Notes under the pieces: model-generated
What the model saw: only the letters and a program-made list of their open reading frames with translations
The model's database searches: none
What the model was told of the DNA's origin: nothing
Made by a program: the position numbers and the translations under genes
Shown here: positions 26,662 to 35,243 of the stretch, piece after piece
Layout: every line of letters begins with the position of its first letter
How positions within the stretch are numbered: position 1 is the stretch's first letter
DNA from: Micavibrio sp. UBA6212
GTDB lineage: Bacteria; Pseudomonadota; Alphaproteobacteria; Micavibrionales; Micavibrionaceae
Assembly: GCA_002421905.1 (NCBI GenBank)
Contig: DISK01000015.1
Location: 62,001-126,000 of the forward strand
Length of the DNA: 64,000 bases
Direction of reading: 5' to 3'

Positions 26662-27518
26662 CGATAATGGCTACAGATACCAAGATCGCACAAAACACCC
26701 CATCGCCCGAACTGACCGGATCTTCGTTTCCGCGCGGAAAGAATATCATCGCGGTAGCCTCCGGCAAGGGCGGGGTTGGTAAAACATTTTTCTCAATCTC
26801 CCTGACTCATGCTCTGAGCCGCATGGGCAAAAAAGTTCTCCTATTTGATGGTGATCTGGGGCTGGCCAACGTGGACGTGCAACTGGGATTGATGCCCAAA
26901 CGCGATTTGAACGATGTGATCCGTGGACGTTTGTCCTTAGATAAAGTTGTTCAGCGTTACGAGGATGGTGGATTCGATATTATCGCCGGACGTTCCGGAC
27001 AGGCTTCCCTATCCGCCTTGCCAAGCCAACGCCTTGCCATGTTGCGTGACCAGTTGATTGAACTGTCCGATGCTTATGACGTTGTGGTGGTTGACTTGGG
27101 TGCCGGCGTTGACCGGACTGTACGGATGTTCTCGGCCTCTGCAACCCGCACTTTGCTGGTTTCAACTGACGAGCCAACGTCCCTGACGGATGCCTATGCC
27201 TTTATCAAGCTCGGTTCTGCTGCCGGAATGTCCAAAAACGTCTCGATCGTGGTGAATATGGCGAGCAGCAAGGCCGAGGGTGAAAAAACCTATAAAACCT
27301 TGCTCAAAGCTTGTGAAAATTTTCTGCGCCTGTCCCCGCCAATGGCCGGTATGGTGCGTCAGGATCCAAAAGTAAAAGAAACCATTCGCCATCAGACCCC
27401 CCTGCTGACCCGTTCTCCGAACTGTGAAGCTGCCGGAGATATCGAGAAAGTTGCCCAAAATGCCTATAAGGAAATGCTCGAAGAAGCAAAAACCCTTATC
27501 AAAGCGGGCAGAGGTTAG
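26658..27518 (+). CDS. flhG: FlhG/MinD-like ATPase
   Basis: A 286-residue MinD/ParA-type ATPase that limits flagellar number together with FlhF. It has the deviant Walker A ASGKGGVGKT near residue 34, LLFDGDLGLANVDVQLGL, and VVDLGAGVD. The last residues contain a helix that could bind membrane as in MinD. The N-terminal DQAxxLR element by which FlhG usually stimulates FlhF is not visible. It is translationally coupled to flhF. Confidence 0.9.
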   Translation: MTIMATDTKIAQNTPSPELTGSSFPRGKNIIAVASGKGGVGKTFFSISLTHALSRMGKKVLLFDGDLGLANVDVQLGLMPKRDLNDVIRGRLSLDKVVQRYEDGGFDIIAGRSGQASLSALPSQRLAMLRDQLIELSDAYDVVVVDLGAGVDRTVRMFSASATRTLLVSTDEPTSLTDAYAFIKLGSAAGMSKNVSIVVNMASSKAEGEKTYKTLLKACENFLRLSPPMAGMVRQDPKVKETIRHQTPLLTRSPNCEAAGDIEKVAQNAYKEMLEEAKTLIKAGRG

Positions 27519-27540
27519 ACTTACCCTTAAATTTTTATGC

Positions 27541-27561
27541 CCGCCCTGATATCGGGCGGCG
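27541..27561. other. GC-rich hairpin after flhG
   Basis: CCGCCC and GGGCGG pair around TGATATC. There is no T-run on the plus strand, so it may end transcription weakly or protect the mRNA 3' end. The FliK-like gene begins about 50 bp later. Confidence 0.4.
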
Positions 27562-27608
27562 TAAAATTAAGTCCCTCTCTAGGATCAATTTTCTGATATA
27601 ATAAAGAA

Positions 27609-29744
27609 ATGTCCAGCAACGCCCCTTTTTTGCCGCCCTTACAGGCCGCGCAAAGCGCTAAGGCTGCCATTCAGGCCGTCGCCGTCCGGCTGATCAACAC
27701 CCCGCAACCCCTTCAGAATAATCAGGCACCAGTTCGCCTGAGCGGCGAGGTCAAAGGGCAAACTGCAAACGGCACCACGTTAGTCGAAACAAAACAGGGA
27801 CTGGTTGAGATTGCGCTCAAAGACAAAGGTTCACTCCCCTCTGGCAGTCGCATTGAGATTGATATTCCAGCAGGAAGGAACCCTCAACAGGCCCATATCC
27901 GCCCCGCGCCAGATACACAAACCCAACAACCTGTTGTGCACCCTCCTGCCCCGACTTTAAGTGAAGAAGCTGCCTCAACTCCTCGCGCTACCACATTGGA
28001 ACGACAACAAAATCTGGACAATAGAACTTTTGATGCTGTTTTACAGACAAAGCAAACGATCAGCACCGAAAGTCAGATTTCGAACCTGATTCAAGTTGCC
28101 AAGGGAGAGCTTCTGGCTGGCCAATATGTCAGATTAATCCCCATTCCGCCTGCCAGTGCAGCTGCATTTGCGCAAGATATAATCGCACCACTCCCCACCG
28201 AGGCCGTTTTACAAAATCTTTTAACAACCATTCAGTCTCTGGGGGCAGATGATGCTGCACTCAAATCAAATATTTTGAATATTCTGGCAAAGACAGCCCT
28301 TCCTGTGACGCTGCAAAACAGCACCAACCCCGCGCATATCAATCTTATTCAGAACGTCCAGACCCTTCTTCAGCAATCCGGCATTCCTTCGTCGTTTCCT
28401 TTTGGAGTGCAGAATGGTGCGAACAGCGCTGGCAACGCAGCATCAATGCCATTGCAAAGCTTTAACCCCACCACGCCGATTGATGCTCAAATTCTTGGCT
28501 TTCAGTCACCAGCTCTCCCTGTAGCAGCAGGCGCCGCGGGGACTATAAGTGGAGGCATCGCCGGCGCAAATGCATTACCAAATGCACCATCAAGTGTGGC
28601 AACGAGCATATCGACCAACGTTACACCTACACCAGCGGACACCCCACTTTCGCAATCTCCCCCGCAAACAAGTCAGATGATAACACAACAACCGCCCCCA
28701 TCCTCCAGCGGTGGAAATCCAACCACATTAAATGGTCTTGTTTTTATTTCTTCTCAATCAGTTAGTGGCGAGAATAAAAGTATTTCCTCAATAAATATTG
28801 GTCAGGTTATTGGTCAGACAACGCAAAATCTTCCAATTATCTCGATTCCGGTTCCCGGAGCAGGATTTAATCAGTCCTATGTCATGCAGTTCGAAGCGCA
28901 AAATCTGCGACTCACAGGCATGGAAGCAGGGACAACATTCGGCCAAATGGCTAATCCTGCAACCAATCCGGCAGCCACGAGCACAAACCCGGCTTTACCC
29001 AGCCCGATTTTTCTATCGCTTCAGCCCGATGTCGCTGGACAAAATGCCCAGATGGTTAAAAGCCCAACATGGCAAAGTCTGCAAGACCTTATGCTGTTTT
29101 TAACCCAAATGCAGACTGGACAAAATCTGCAGGCCGCAAACAACTCTGTTTCTAATCTGGCAGCCATGATCCCGTCCCCTGCCCATCCGGCCAATCTTGG
29201 GGCTCTCTCAATGTTCTTTTTATCAATATTCCGCAGCGGGGATACCGAGAACTGGATGCCCACCGACACCTTGGCGGCTTTGCGCCAGAGCAGCAAGGGG
29301 CGCTCAATTCTGGAAAACATAACCACTGATCTGGCGCGCATGACACGCGCAGACAATGCTCCGGTCATGCATGATTGGCGCGGAACCTTTATTCCGTTTC
29401 TGTGGGAACAGCAAATCTATAAAGTCCCTTTATATTACAAAGAGATGCCTGATGAAGCTCAGCAGGAAAATGAGCGCAAAAAACGACGCCTGCGGTTCCT
29501 GTTTGATCTCAGCCTCTCGCGTATGGGGGACGTGCAGATTGATGGTTTTCTGGATACAGCCCGCCTTGATCTGATTATGCGAACAAAGACCCCGCTCAGC
29601 CCACCTATGCAAACAAGGATGAAGCGGCTTTATACCGGAGCAGTCGAAAAATCCAACATGACGGGAGAGCTCAGCTTTCAATTCAAGCCCGAAACATGGG
29701 TGGATTTTTCAAAACCCCTTGAAGGAATTGGGGTTGAAGCCTGA
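27609..29744 (+). CDS. Large FliK-like protein
   Basis: A 711-residue protein. The long middle region (about residues 90-500) is low-complexity, rich in Pro, Gln, Thr, Ser and Asn, as in hook-length rulers. The N-terminal 80 residues contain a small beta domain (VRLSGEVKGQTANGTTLVETKQGLVEI-type pattern). The C-terminal 150 residues (RFLFDLSLSRMGDVQIDGFL, then RLDLIMRTKTPLS) resemble the FliK hook-length C-domain in its LGxVxI/L pattern. A second, more canonical FliK lies at 52972. The exact role is uncertain. Confidence 0.6.
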   Translation: MSSNAPFLPPLQAAQSAKAAIQAVAVRLINTPQPLQNNQAPVRLSGEVKGQTANGTTLVETKQGLVEIALKDKGSLPSGSRIEIDIPAGRNPQQAHIRPAPDTQTQQPVVHPPAPTLSEEAASTPRATTLERQQNLDNRTFDAVLQTKQTISTESQISNLIQVAKGELLAGQYVRLIPIPPASAAAFAQDIIAPLPTEAVLQNLLTTIQSLGADDAALKSNILNILAKTALPVTLQNSTNPAHINLIQNVQTLLQQSGIPSSFPFGVQNGANSAGNAASMPLQSFNPTTPIDAQILGFQSPALPVAAGAAGTISGGIAGANALPNAPSSVATSISTNVTPTPADTPLSQSPPQTSQMITQQPPPSSSGGNPTTLNGLVFISSQSVSGENKSISSINIGQVIGQTTQNLPIISIPVPGAGFNQSYVMQFEAQNLRLTGMEAGTTFGQMANPATNPAATSTNPALPSPIFLSLQPDVAGQNAQMVKSPTWQSLQDLMLFLTQMQTGQNLQAANNSVSNLAAMIPSPAHPANLGALSMFFLSIFRSGDTENWMPTDTLAALRQSSKGRSILENITTDLARMTRADNAPVMHDWRGTFIPFLWEQQIYKVPLYYKEMPDEAQQENERKKRRLRFLFDLSLSRMGDVQIDGFLDTARLDLIMRTKTPLSPPMQTRMKRLYTGAVEKSNMTGELSFQFKPETWVDFSKPLEGIGVEA

Positions 29745-29827
29745 ATATTTTTGATATTTTTACTTGCAAAGCCTTGGAAACATGGTAAAAAGGCGACCTA
29801 TTCAAGACCGGAAAGGGGTGATTTTAG

Positions 29828-30034
29828 TTGGTAACAGTATCTGTTCGTGACAATAACGTTGAGCAAGCTCTGCGTGTCCTCAAGAAAAAGATGCAGCGCG
29901 AAGGCATTTTTCGTGAAATGAAAATGCGTCGTGACTTCGAAAAACCTTCCGAGAAGAAGAAACGCGAAAAAGCGGAATCCGTGCGTCGTTGGCGCAAGTT
30001 GGACCGTAAGCGCAAAGAGCGCACAGGGTTCTAA
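29828..30034 (+). CDS. rpsU: 30S ribosomal protein S21
   Basis: A 68-residue basic ribosomal protein. The start is a TTG at 29828, giving MVTVSVRDNNVEQALRVLKK, which matches the alphaproteobacterial S21 N-terminus; no ATG is available. AAAGGGGTGA lies about 8 bp upstream. REGIFREMKMRRDFEKPSEK and the basic C-terminus are typical. It stands alone between a flagellar gene and an orphan gene, with its own terminator. Confidence 0.93.
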   Translation: MVTVSVRDNNVEQALRVLKKKMQREGIFREMKMRRDFEKPSEKKKREKAESVRRWRKLDRKRKERTGF

Positions 30035-30066
30035 TCGTTCCCCCGCGATTTTTAGATAGAATTATG

Positions 30067-30105
30067 AAACCGCCTTGCCGTTATTGAGTCAGGCGGTTTT
30101 GTTTA
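30067..30105 (+). terminator. rpsU terminator
   Basis: AAACCGCCT (30067-30075) pairs with AGGCGGTTT (30091-30099) and is followed by TGTTTATT. Its right half is copied 828 bp downstream. Confidence 0.85.
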
Positions 30106-30234
30106 TTCCCAAGTTAAGAAAAAAATTAACGCATCCCACAAATTTATTGACATAAACATAAATCAGGTTTTATAACCCTAACCAAATTATCTTAAGTTTA
30201 GAATTAGAGCCGCGAGTATTAGGAACGTGCAATC

Positions 30235-30861
30235 ATGAAGTTTTTAGCCAGTGTATTAAAAGGTGTGAGAAATGTGTTTATGGTCATAGGAACCATTGCT
30301 ATTTCCGACCACTTTCTCAACACAGATAAAGCTGGCCAAACAGAATCCCCTGCCCGCCCTCAACAAGCTACCCAGCAAGTAAAACCTTCTTTTGATGTTG
30401 ACTCTGCACGCACAAGCCTCAAAACCAAGTGGGACAATATTAGTTCGACTTTGGAACGATTGAAAAAATATGAGGCTGAACTTGCCATCTCTTGCGAACT
30501 TGAAAAACAAGGAGCTATAGACGCTCAAAGAAATAGTGAAAAATACAATCCTCTTACCGATCTATGGGGATCTGCTACCGGACGCGATTTTGATGCAGAA
30601 AATAGTCAAGCTATTACAGCCTTTTCTGACTGCATTGAAGATAGGGTAAACAAAGTCAAACACGTAATGGAAAAAGTGGTCGGTATGCCAGGTCATTGCC
30701 CCCACTCTGTATTGGCTGGAAGAAACCATGCAAACGATTGGGCGTTGGGGTTTATCAAAAAAGGTTATGGGGGAACGGCTGCGGTTATCTCACAGATAAA
30801 AAATATTCACCCCCAGTACCACTGTCGAGATACATATCCATATATGTATGATCTAAAATAA
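30235..30861 (+). CDS. Orphan protein with N-terminal membrane anchor
   Basis: A 208-residue protein without recognised domains. Residues 1-28 form a hydrophobic segment (VRNVFMVIGTIAISDHFL), either an uncleaved anchor or a poor signal peptide. The body is helical with a heptad-like stretch (SSTLERLKKYEAELAI). Four Cys are spaced through it (ISCELEK, SDCIED, GHCPHS, YHCRDTY), which would suit two disulfides in the periplasm. AT-rich upstream DNA and flanking copies of the rpsU terminator suggest insertion. Confidence 0.6.
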   Translation: MKFLASVLKGVRNVFMVIGTIAISDHFLNTDKAGQTESPARPQQATQQVKPSFDVDSARTSLKTKWDNISSTLERLKKYEAELAISCELEKQGAIDAQRNSEKYNPLTDLWGSATGRDFDAENSQAITAFSDCIEDRVNKVKHVMEKVVGMPGHCPHSVLAGRNHANDWALGFIKKGYGGTAAVISQIKNIHPQYHCRDTYPYMYDLK

Positions 30862-30894
30862 CCCAGAGCATATCTTCTTGGATATTTTCTATTT

Positions 30895-30932
30895 GATAGA
30901 ATTGATTCAAACTGAGTCAGGCGGTTTTGTTT
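30895..30932 (+). repeat. Partial copy of the rpsU 3' region
   Basis: GATAGAATT (30895-30903) and TGAGTCAGGCGGTTTTGTTT (30913-30932) repeat sequence found at 30055-30063 and 30085-30104, but the left arm of the terminator hairpin is missing. The two copies bracket the orphan gene at 30235. Confidence 0.75.
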
Positions 30933-30966
30933 TTCTTTGCCTTCCTTTAATTTATTATGTATAAGC

Positions 30967-31239
30967 ATGCACATGATTTACTGCGTTTCCCCTTCTGCTG
31001 TTGATGAGGAGCATATCCTCTCCCTAGGATGCGAACTTGAGCGAGCTGTTTTGTCCGGCAACCAGTCTCTCATTAACGAGGCATTTCGCAGAATGAGTGC
31101 GAATCCCCAAATCCCAAGAGAATTTCGGGGGGAGATTATTGGTCGGGCCTTAAAGCTTTTATCAGGAATTGATACCGACTCTACCCGTGAGGCGACCTCT
31201 TATATTACTGGTGTCCCCATCGCGGCTTACGGTTTGTAA
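30967..31239 (+). CDS. Small hypothetical protein
   Basis: A 90-residue reading frame with a helical, charged composition (ELERAVLSGNQSLINEAF, EIIGRALKLL). It has no recognised family. The ATG at 30967 or 30973 is possible; neither has a clear Shine-Dalgarno. It ends 6 bp from the convergent fliR stop. Codon use looks normal, so it is probably real, but support is weak. Confidence 0.4.
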   Translation: MHMIYCVSPSAVDEEHILSLGCELERAVLSGNQSLINEAFRRMSANPQIPREFRGEIIGRALKLLSGIDTDSTREATSYITGVPIAAYGL

Positions 31240-31245
31240 CAGATA

Positions 31246-32034
31246 TCAGCCGGATGCGGAGGTGTTGGGCAAAAAGACCCCCATGCCTTCGGCGAACCAG
31301 TTCAGCCAAAACAGCATCATGGTTGACCCCACCAGCGCAAACAGCACCAGCGCAATCCAAATCTGCAGCGGAACGGCAATCATAAAAACCTGAACCTGAG
31401 GCATCAGCTTGGACATAACACCCATACCGATATACAGCAGCATCACAACCACCAGAAACGGTGCCGTCATCTGGACACCAATCACAAAGGCCATAGAGAG
31501 TTGGCGTATCAAAAGAGCGGCCATGCTGCCGACATCGGGAACCTGCCCCAAGGGAAACAGTTCATAGCTGCGGATCATGGCCATAATCAATAACTGGTGC
31601 ATATCCGTAACAAAGATCAGCAACGTCCCAGCCAATGTAATAAATCCGCCGATGATTGACCCTTGAGAGGCAAATGCCGGGTTAAAAATCTGGGCGTTGG
31701 CCAATGACGACTGGGTCGAGATAATCATACCCGCGACATCTAACGCCGACAGCAGGACACGGCTTACCGTTCCGATGAATAACCCAACGACAAATTCCAT
31801 CAAAATCAGGGTCATCAGCATGAAAGTTCCGGGAAGCGGCGTGGGGATTTTGGCCTGAAGGAAAGGAAACAGAATAAAGGAAAAAGCGAGCGCAAAATGT
31901 AACCGGATATTGGCAGGAACGTAGGAGTTCCCAATCCCCGGCATAATCATGATGATCGTCCCCATACGGACGAAGGTCAGCATGAAGGCCAAGACCCCCG
32001 TGGTCAGAAAGGTCTGAAGATCGCTATACCCCAT
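31246..32034 (-). CDS. fliR: Flagellar export gate protein FliR
   Basis: A 262-residue membrane protein of the flagellar type III export gate (FliPQR core). It has about six hydrophobic segments, with the start VLAFMLTFVRMGTIIMIMPGIGNSYVP and the VLLSALDVAGMIISTQSSLANAQIFNP region, both typical of FliR. It is the last gene of the minus-strand flgB-flgC-fliE-fliQ-fliR run. flhB, which often follows fliR, is not here. Confidence 0.95.
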   Translation of the reverse strand: MGYSDLQTFLTTGVLAFMLTFVRMGTIIMIMPGIGNSYVPANIRLHFALAFSFILFPFLQAKIPTPLPGTFMLMTLILMEFVVGLFIGTVSRVLLSALDVAGMIISTQSSLANAQIFNPAFASQGSIIGGFITLAGTLLIFVTDMHQLLIMAMIRSYELFPLGQVPDVGSMAALLIRQLSMAFVIGVQMTAPFLVVVMLLYIGMGVMSKLMPQVQVFMIAVPLQIWIALVLFALVGSTMMLFWLNWFAEGMGVFLPNTSASG

Positions 32035-32049
32035 CCCGTTCCTCTTCCG

Positions 32050-32316
32050 TTATTTGATCGATACGATATGGTCTGCCAACATATTCATAAACTCGACCAA
32101 AGCCGTTGTCATCATGGGAAGGCCAACAAAAATGGCAAAGAATATGGCGAGAATTTTTGGAACGAAGACCAGCGTGACTTCCTGAATCTGGGTCAAGGCC
32201 TGTACCAAGGCAACAGCAGTTCCAACCACCAGACCGACCAGCATAACAGGCGCGCTCAGTTCTATACTGAGCATGATCGACTGCCTGACCAGATCAATAA
32301 CTTCCAATTCATCCAT
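32050..32316 (-). CDS. fliQ: Flagellar export gate protein FliQ
   Basis: An 88-residue protein with two transmembrane helices. VVGTAVALVQALTQIQEVTLVFVPKI is the diagnostic FliQ core between the helices. Four FliQ copies pack with FliP and FliR in the export gate. It ends 16 bp before fliR and is clearly cotranscribed. Confidence 0.96.
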   Translation of the reverse strand: MDELEVIDLVRQSIMLSIELSAPVMLVGLVVGTAVALVQALTQIQEVTLVFVPKILAIFFAIFVGLPMMTTALVEFMNMLADHIVSIK

Positions 32317-32364
32317 GGGGGGTATTCTAGGCCTGATTCTTACTTAGAGCAAACGTGAAATAGC

Positions 32365-32688
32365 CTAAACCGGCGAGTTCTGAACCTTGTTATAAGCATC
32401 GATTGCGGCGTCCCGTACGGCAGACACTGTTTCAAGTGTCAGCTTTGCCGCTGTCACGGCTTGCGTGATTGCCAGAGGATCCATTTTCCCAGTGACACCA
32501 GCCGCGGAGGCACGCTCCCCCTCTTTCAAAGTATTAATCGAGCTGCGAACTGTTTCTTCCAGAAAGTTTCCAAAAGATGCTTTGGAAGGGGCAGAAGATT
32601 CGCTCAAACCTTCGGACACAGACGCCGTTTTTGCCATATTGGCATAAGCGCTGGCTGCTGCTGCTGGATTTGAAATCATATCTGCCAT
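32365..32688 (-). CDS. fliE: Flagellar hook-basal body protein FliE
   Basis: A 107-residue adaptor that joins the MS ring to the proximal rod. The conserved end is visible: DPLAITQAVTAAKLTLETVSAVRDAAIDAYNKVQNSPV (the helical C-terminus with a lineage-typical N-V/P end). SFGNFLEETVRSSINTLKEGE precedes it. It lies between flgC and fliQ, the standard order. Confidence 0.93.
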   Translation of the reverse strand: MADMISNPAAAASAYANMAKTASVSEGLSESSAPSKASFGNFLEETVRSSINTLKEGERASAAGVTGKMDPLAITQAVTAAKLTLETVSAVRDAAIDAYNKVQNSPV

Positions 32689-32733
32689 TTTATCTTCCTT
32701 TCGTCCCTGTGTTCTATTCTATCATATAAAGCG

Positions 32734-33147
32734 TTAACGTAAAATATCTATGGTTTTTGATGCCATTTCACGGGTTTGGGTGTACATACCCATATTGGCT
32801 TCGTAGGATTTCGAGGCTTCGCGCATATCCATCATCTCGATCAATGATGTCACGTTCGGCATTGTAACATAGCCATCAGCATCGGCGGACGGATGACCGG
32901 GCATATATTTTTTGGTATATTCTGCGGTCTTGTCTTGGGAGATTTTGTCCACTTCGACCATCTCTGCCCCGACATCCTTATCCATATAATTTTTGAAGGA
33001 AATGGTTTTGCGGGTATAGGGCAGTTCCCCGGCTTTGCTTGGTGCGGTGTCCGCATTGGCCATGTTCTGGGCAATCACACGCACGCGTTCGCTTTGCACC
33101 TTCATACCGGAACCGGAAATCTTCATCGTTGATAACAAGTCTGCCAT
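32734..33147 (-). CDS. flgC: Flagellar proximal rod protein FlgC
   Basis: A 137-residue rod protein. It has the rod-family N-terminus with SGMKVQSERVRVIAQNMANADTAPSKAGELPYTRK, and the C-terminal MMDMREASKSYEANMGMYTQTREMASKTIDILR. These N- and C-terminal heptad helices form the D0 coiled coil. It follows flgB by about 30 bp. Confidence 0.95.
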   Translation of the reverse strand: MADLLSTMKISGSGMKVQSERVRVIAQNMANADTAPSKAGELPYTRKTISFKNYMDKDVGAEMVEVDKISQDKTAEYTKKYMPGHPSADADGYVTMPNVTSLIEMMDMREASKSYEANMGMYTQTREMASKTIDILR

Positions 33148-33178
33148 TTTTTTATCCCCTTATCCTAAATTTCTTGTC

Positions 33179-33598
33179 CTAATTTCTTGTTCCCAGAGAG
33201 GTGCGGATCATATCCACATTATTCCGGTATAAATTTACCATCAGGTTGTAATCCATCTGCGTTTCGCTGGCGCGGACCATCTGTTCTTCCAGAACCACAG
33301 CATTTCCGTCCGGAGCCACTTCAAACGGCGTTCTGTTTTTGATTTCTCTTGGGGTTGCCGCATGATTGTCGGGCAACATATGTGCAGGATCGCTGGTTCC
33401 CAAAGATACTTGCATTTTACGGCCACTCTCACCGATATTTTGAACCATTCTGGAAAAATCGACCTTGTTCAAATCTTGCGAGATATAACCCGGCGTATCA
33501 GCATTGGCGACATTTTGGGAAATGACGGCCTGACGCTGGCTCAAATAATTCATTTTTGCGTTCATAGCCTGAAACAGGCCTATATTTTCAATTGTCAT
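33179..33598 (-). CDS. flgB: Flagellar proximal rod protein FlgB
   Basis: A 139-residue rod protein. The N-terminal LFQAMNAKMNYLSQRQAVIS followed by QNVANADTPGYISQDL is the rod signature; the C-terminus MDYNLMVNLYRNNVDMIRTSLG is typical of FlgB. The ATG at 33598 has AAGGGTAAGG upstream and is preferred over a 39-residue extension. It heads a five-gene minus-strand operon. Its start codon overlaps the possible start region of the divergent fhlB gene, so the promoters must interleave. Confidence 0.94.
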   Translation of the reverse strand: MTIENIGLFQAMNAKMNYLSQRQAVISQNVANADTPGYISQDLNKVDFSRMVQNIGESGRKMQVSLGTSDPAHMLPDNHAATPREIKNRTPFEVAPDGNAVVLEEQMVRASETQMDYNLMVNLYRNNVDMIRTSLGTRN

Positions 33599-33659
33599 GA
33601 TCCTTACCCTTATGTTTACTGTTATGGATCGTTTACCCGAAAAGAGATTTGCCAAAACC

Positions 33660-34067
33660 ATGCCAGATAAGCCACCGCGTACCGATATTATGGATGACAA
33701 TGCCCAGAACGGCATAACTCATTCAAATATAAAGAAAAAATCTCATAATCCGACGGCAGTAGCCCTCACGATCGGCAATGGTGATGATCTTACTCCCCGC
33801 ATTGCTGCGGCTGGGCGGGGAAAAATTGCCGAGCAGATTTTGCAGCTCGCCTTTGCCAATGGGGTAAAAGTCCGCGAGGATTCGGCTTTAGCGGAAATGC
33901 TGGCTAAAATCGAATTGGAGAGCCCCATTCCCTCGGAAGCCTTTCTGGCAGTTGCCGAAGTCATGTCCTATGTTTATAAAGCCAATAACCAACCCAATCC
34001 GTTTGATGCGTTGCTGGATATCTCTGCTTCCGCTACGGCTATAGACGATACCCCGAAAGAAGATTGA
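33660..34067 (+). CDS. FhlB: stand-alone FlhB cytoplasmic-domain homologue
   Basis: About 135 residues homologous to the C-terminal cytoplasmic domain of FlhB, with no membrane part. HNPTAVALTIGNGDDLTPRI aligns with the FlhB NPTHYAVAL...P segment but lacks the His-Tyr after the cleavable Asn-Pro. GRGKIAEQILQLAFANGVKV and IPSEAFLAVAEVMSYVYKAN complete the domain. FhlB-type proteins can substitute for the FlhB C-domain in substrate-specificity switching. The start is uncertain (ATGs at 33624, 33660 or 33690). It leads fliO and fliP. Confidence 0.8.
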   Translation: MPDKPPRTDIMDDNAQNGITHSNIKKKSHNPTAVALTIGNGDDLTPRIAAAGRGKIAEQILQLAFANGVKVREDSALAEMLAKIELESPIPSEAFLAVAEVMSYVYKANNQPNPFDALLDISASATAIDDTPKED

Positions 34068-34071
34068 AATT

Positions 34072-34356
34072 ATGGATATGATAGAAATTACCCGCTTCTT
34101 TGTTGCTTTTTTGTTTGTCATGGCCTTGATGGGCGGTTTATGGCTGGTTTTGCGTAAATTGGGACTTAATGGTCATATCCCAACTACCCCCGTAACCAAA
34201 AGACGATTGAAGGTCGTCGAGGTGCTGATGCTTGATCCACGGCGCAAAGCCATTATTCTGCGAAGAGATGACACAGAGCATCTTGTTATTTTGGGGGCTT
34301 CGGGCGAAACTGTTGTCGAAACACAGATTCCCGTAAAGGCAAATGATGACTCATAA
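34072..34356 (+). CDS. fliO: Flagellar biosynthesis protein FliO-like
   Basis: A 94-residue protein with one N-terminal transmembrane helix (FFVAFLFVMALMGGLWLVL) and a small cytoplasmic beta domain (RRLKVVEVLMLDPRRKAIIL, then DDTEHLVILG), the FliO architecture. FliO helps assemble the FliP ring. It follows fhlB by 4 bp and overlaps the start of fliP by 14 nt, the usual fliO-fliP pairing. Confidence 0.88.
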   Translation: MDMIEITRFFVAFLFVMALMGGLWLVLRKLGLNGHIPTTPVTKRRLKVVEVLMLDPRRKAIILRRDDTEHLVILGASGETVVETQIPVKANDDS

Positions 34357-35233
34357 TCAGAAAATTCAATCCCCGTCATCCCGTGAGCATTCTGGCACAA
34401 ACAAGACCAGCCCGCGCGGAGTGCGGAAATGGATACCGGCCTTGTCCGGCGTAGCCATTTTATCATTCCTTGTCCTTTCCCTTGTTCACCCCGCCTTTGC
34501 CCAAGTTATTTCGATGGATCTGGGCAATGAAGCAGACGGCACAGTAACCGGACGTATTGTCCAGATGATGGCGTTGCTGACGGTTCTCTCGCTCGCACCA
34601 TCTATCCTGATTATGATGACCTCTTTTACGCGGATCATCGTTGTCTTGTCATTCTTGAGAACAGCCATTGGTTTGCAACAATCTCCGCCCAATACTGTTC
34701 TGATTTCACTGGCTTTGTTTCTAACATTTTTTGTGATGGCGCCGACTTTTCAGGAATCCTATAAGCAAGGGATTGAGCCTCTCATCAACGAACAAATCGA
34801 CGAAATGGATGCCTTCTATAAGGCAACCGAACCGTTCAAGATTTTCATGCTCAAACATGCACGAGAAAAAGATTTGCAGCTTTTCATCGACGCCGATGGC
34901 GGGCCGAAAGTCGAGAAACCAACTGACCTGTCTTTGCAGGTGGTCATTCCAGCCTTTATGATTTCTGAATTGCGTCGGGCCTTCGAGATCGGCTTTATGT
35001 TATTCTTGCCGTTTCTGGTGATTGATATTGTGACTTCGTCGATCCTGATGTCGATGGGGATGATGATGCTTCCGCCGATTGTGATTTCCCTGCCGTTCAA
35101 GATCGTTTTCTTTGTTCTGGTGGATGGATGGAATCTCGTAACCGGCTCATTGATCAAAAGCTTTGATATGGATGCAAACAGCCTGACAGCCACTCTCCCG
35201 ACCGGTGTTGTCGATACAACGCCGAAAGAATAG
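34343..35233 (+). CDS. fliP: Flagellar export gate protein FliP
   Basis: A 296-residue membrane protein with a cleavable signal peptide, four hydrophobic helices and all FliP hallmarks: MMTSFTRIIVVLSFLRTAIG followed by LQQSPPNTVLISLALFLTFFVM, and VIPAFMISELRRAFEIGFML. The signal peptide is preceded by about 30 unusually long hydrophilic residues (rich in Ser, Lys and Arg), so translation may begin at 34343 or at a later codon. It overlaps fliO, implying coupling. Confidence 0.95.
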   Translation: MMTHNQKIQSPSSREHSGTNKTSPRGVRKWIPALSGVAILSFLVLSLVHPAFAQVISMDLGNEADGTVTGRIVQMMALLTVLSLAPSILIMMTSFTRIIVVLSFLRTAIGLQQSPPNTVLISLALFLTFFVMAPTFQESYKQGIEPLINEQIDEMDAFYKATEPFKIFMLKHAREKDLQLFIDADGGPKVEKPTDLSLQVVIPAFMISELRRAFEIGFMLFLPFLVIDIVTSSILMSMGMMMLPPIVISLPFKIVFFVLVDGWNLVTGSLIKSFDMDANSLTATLPTGVVDTTPKE

Positions 35234-35243
35234 GATTAGGGGC

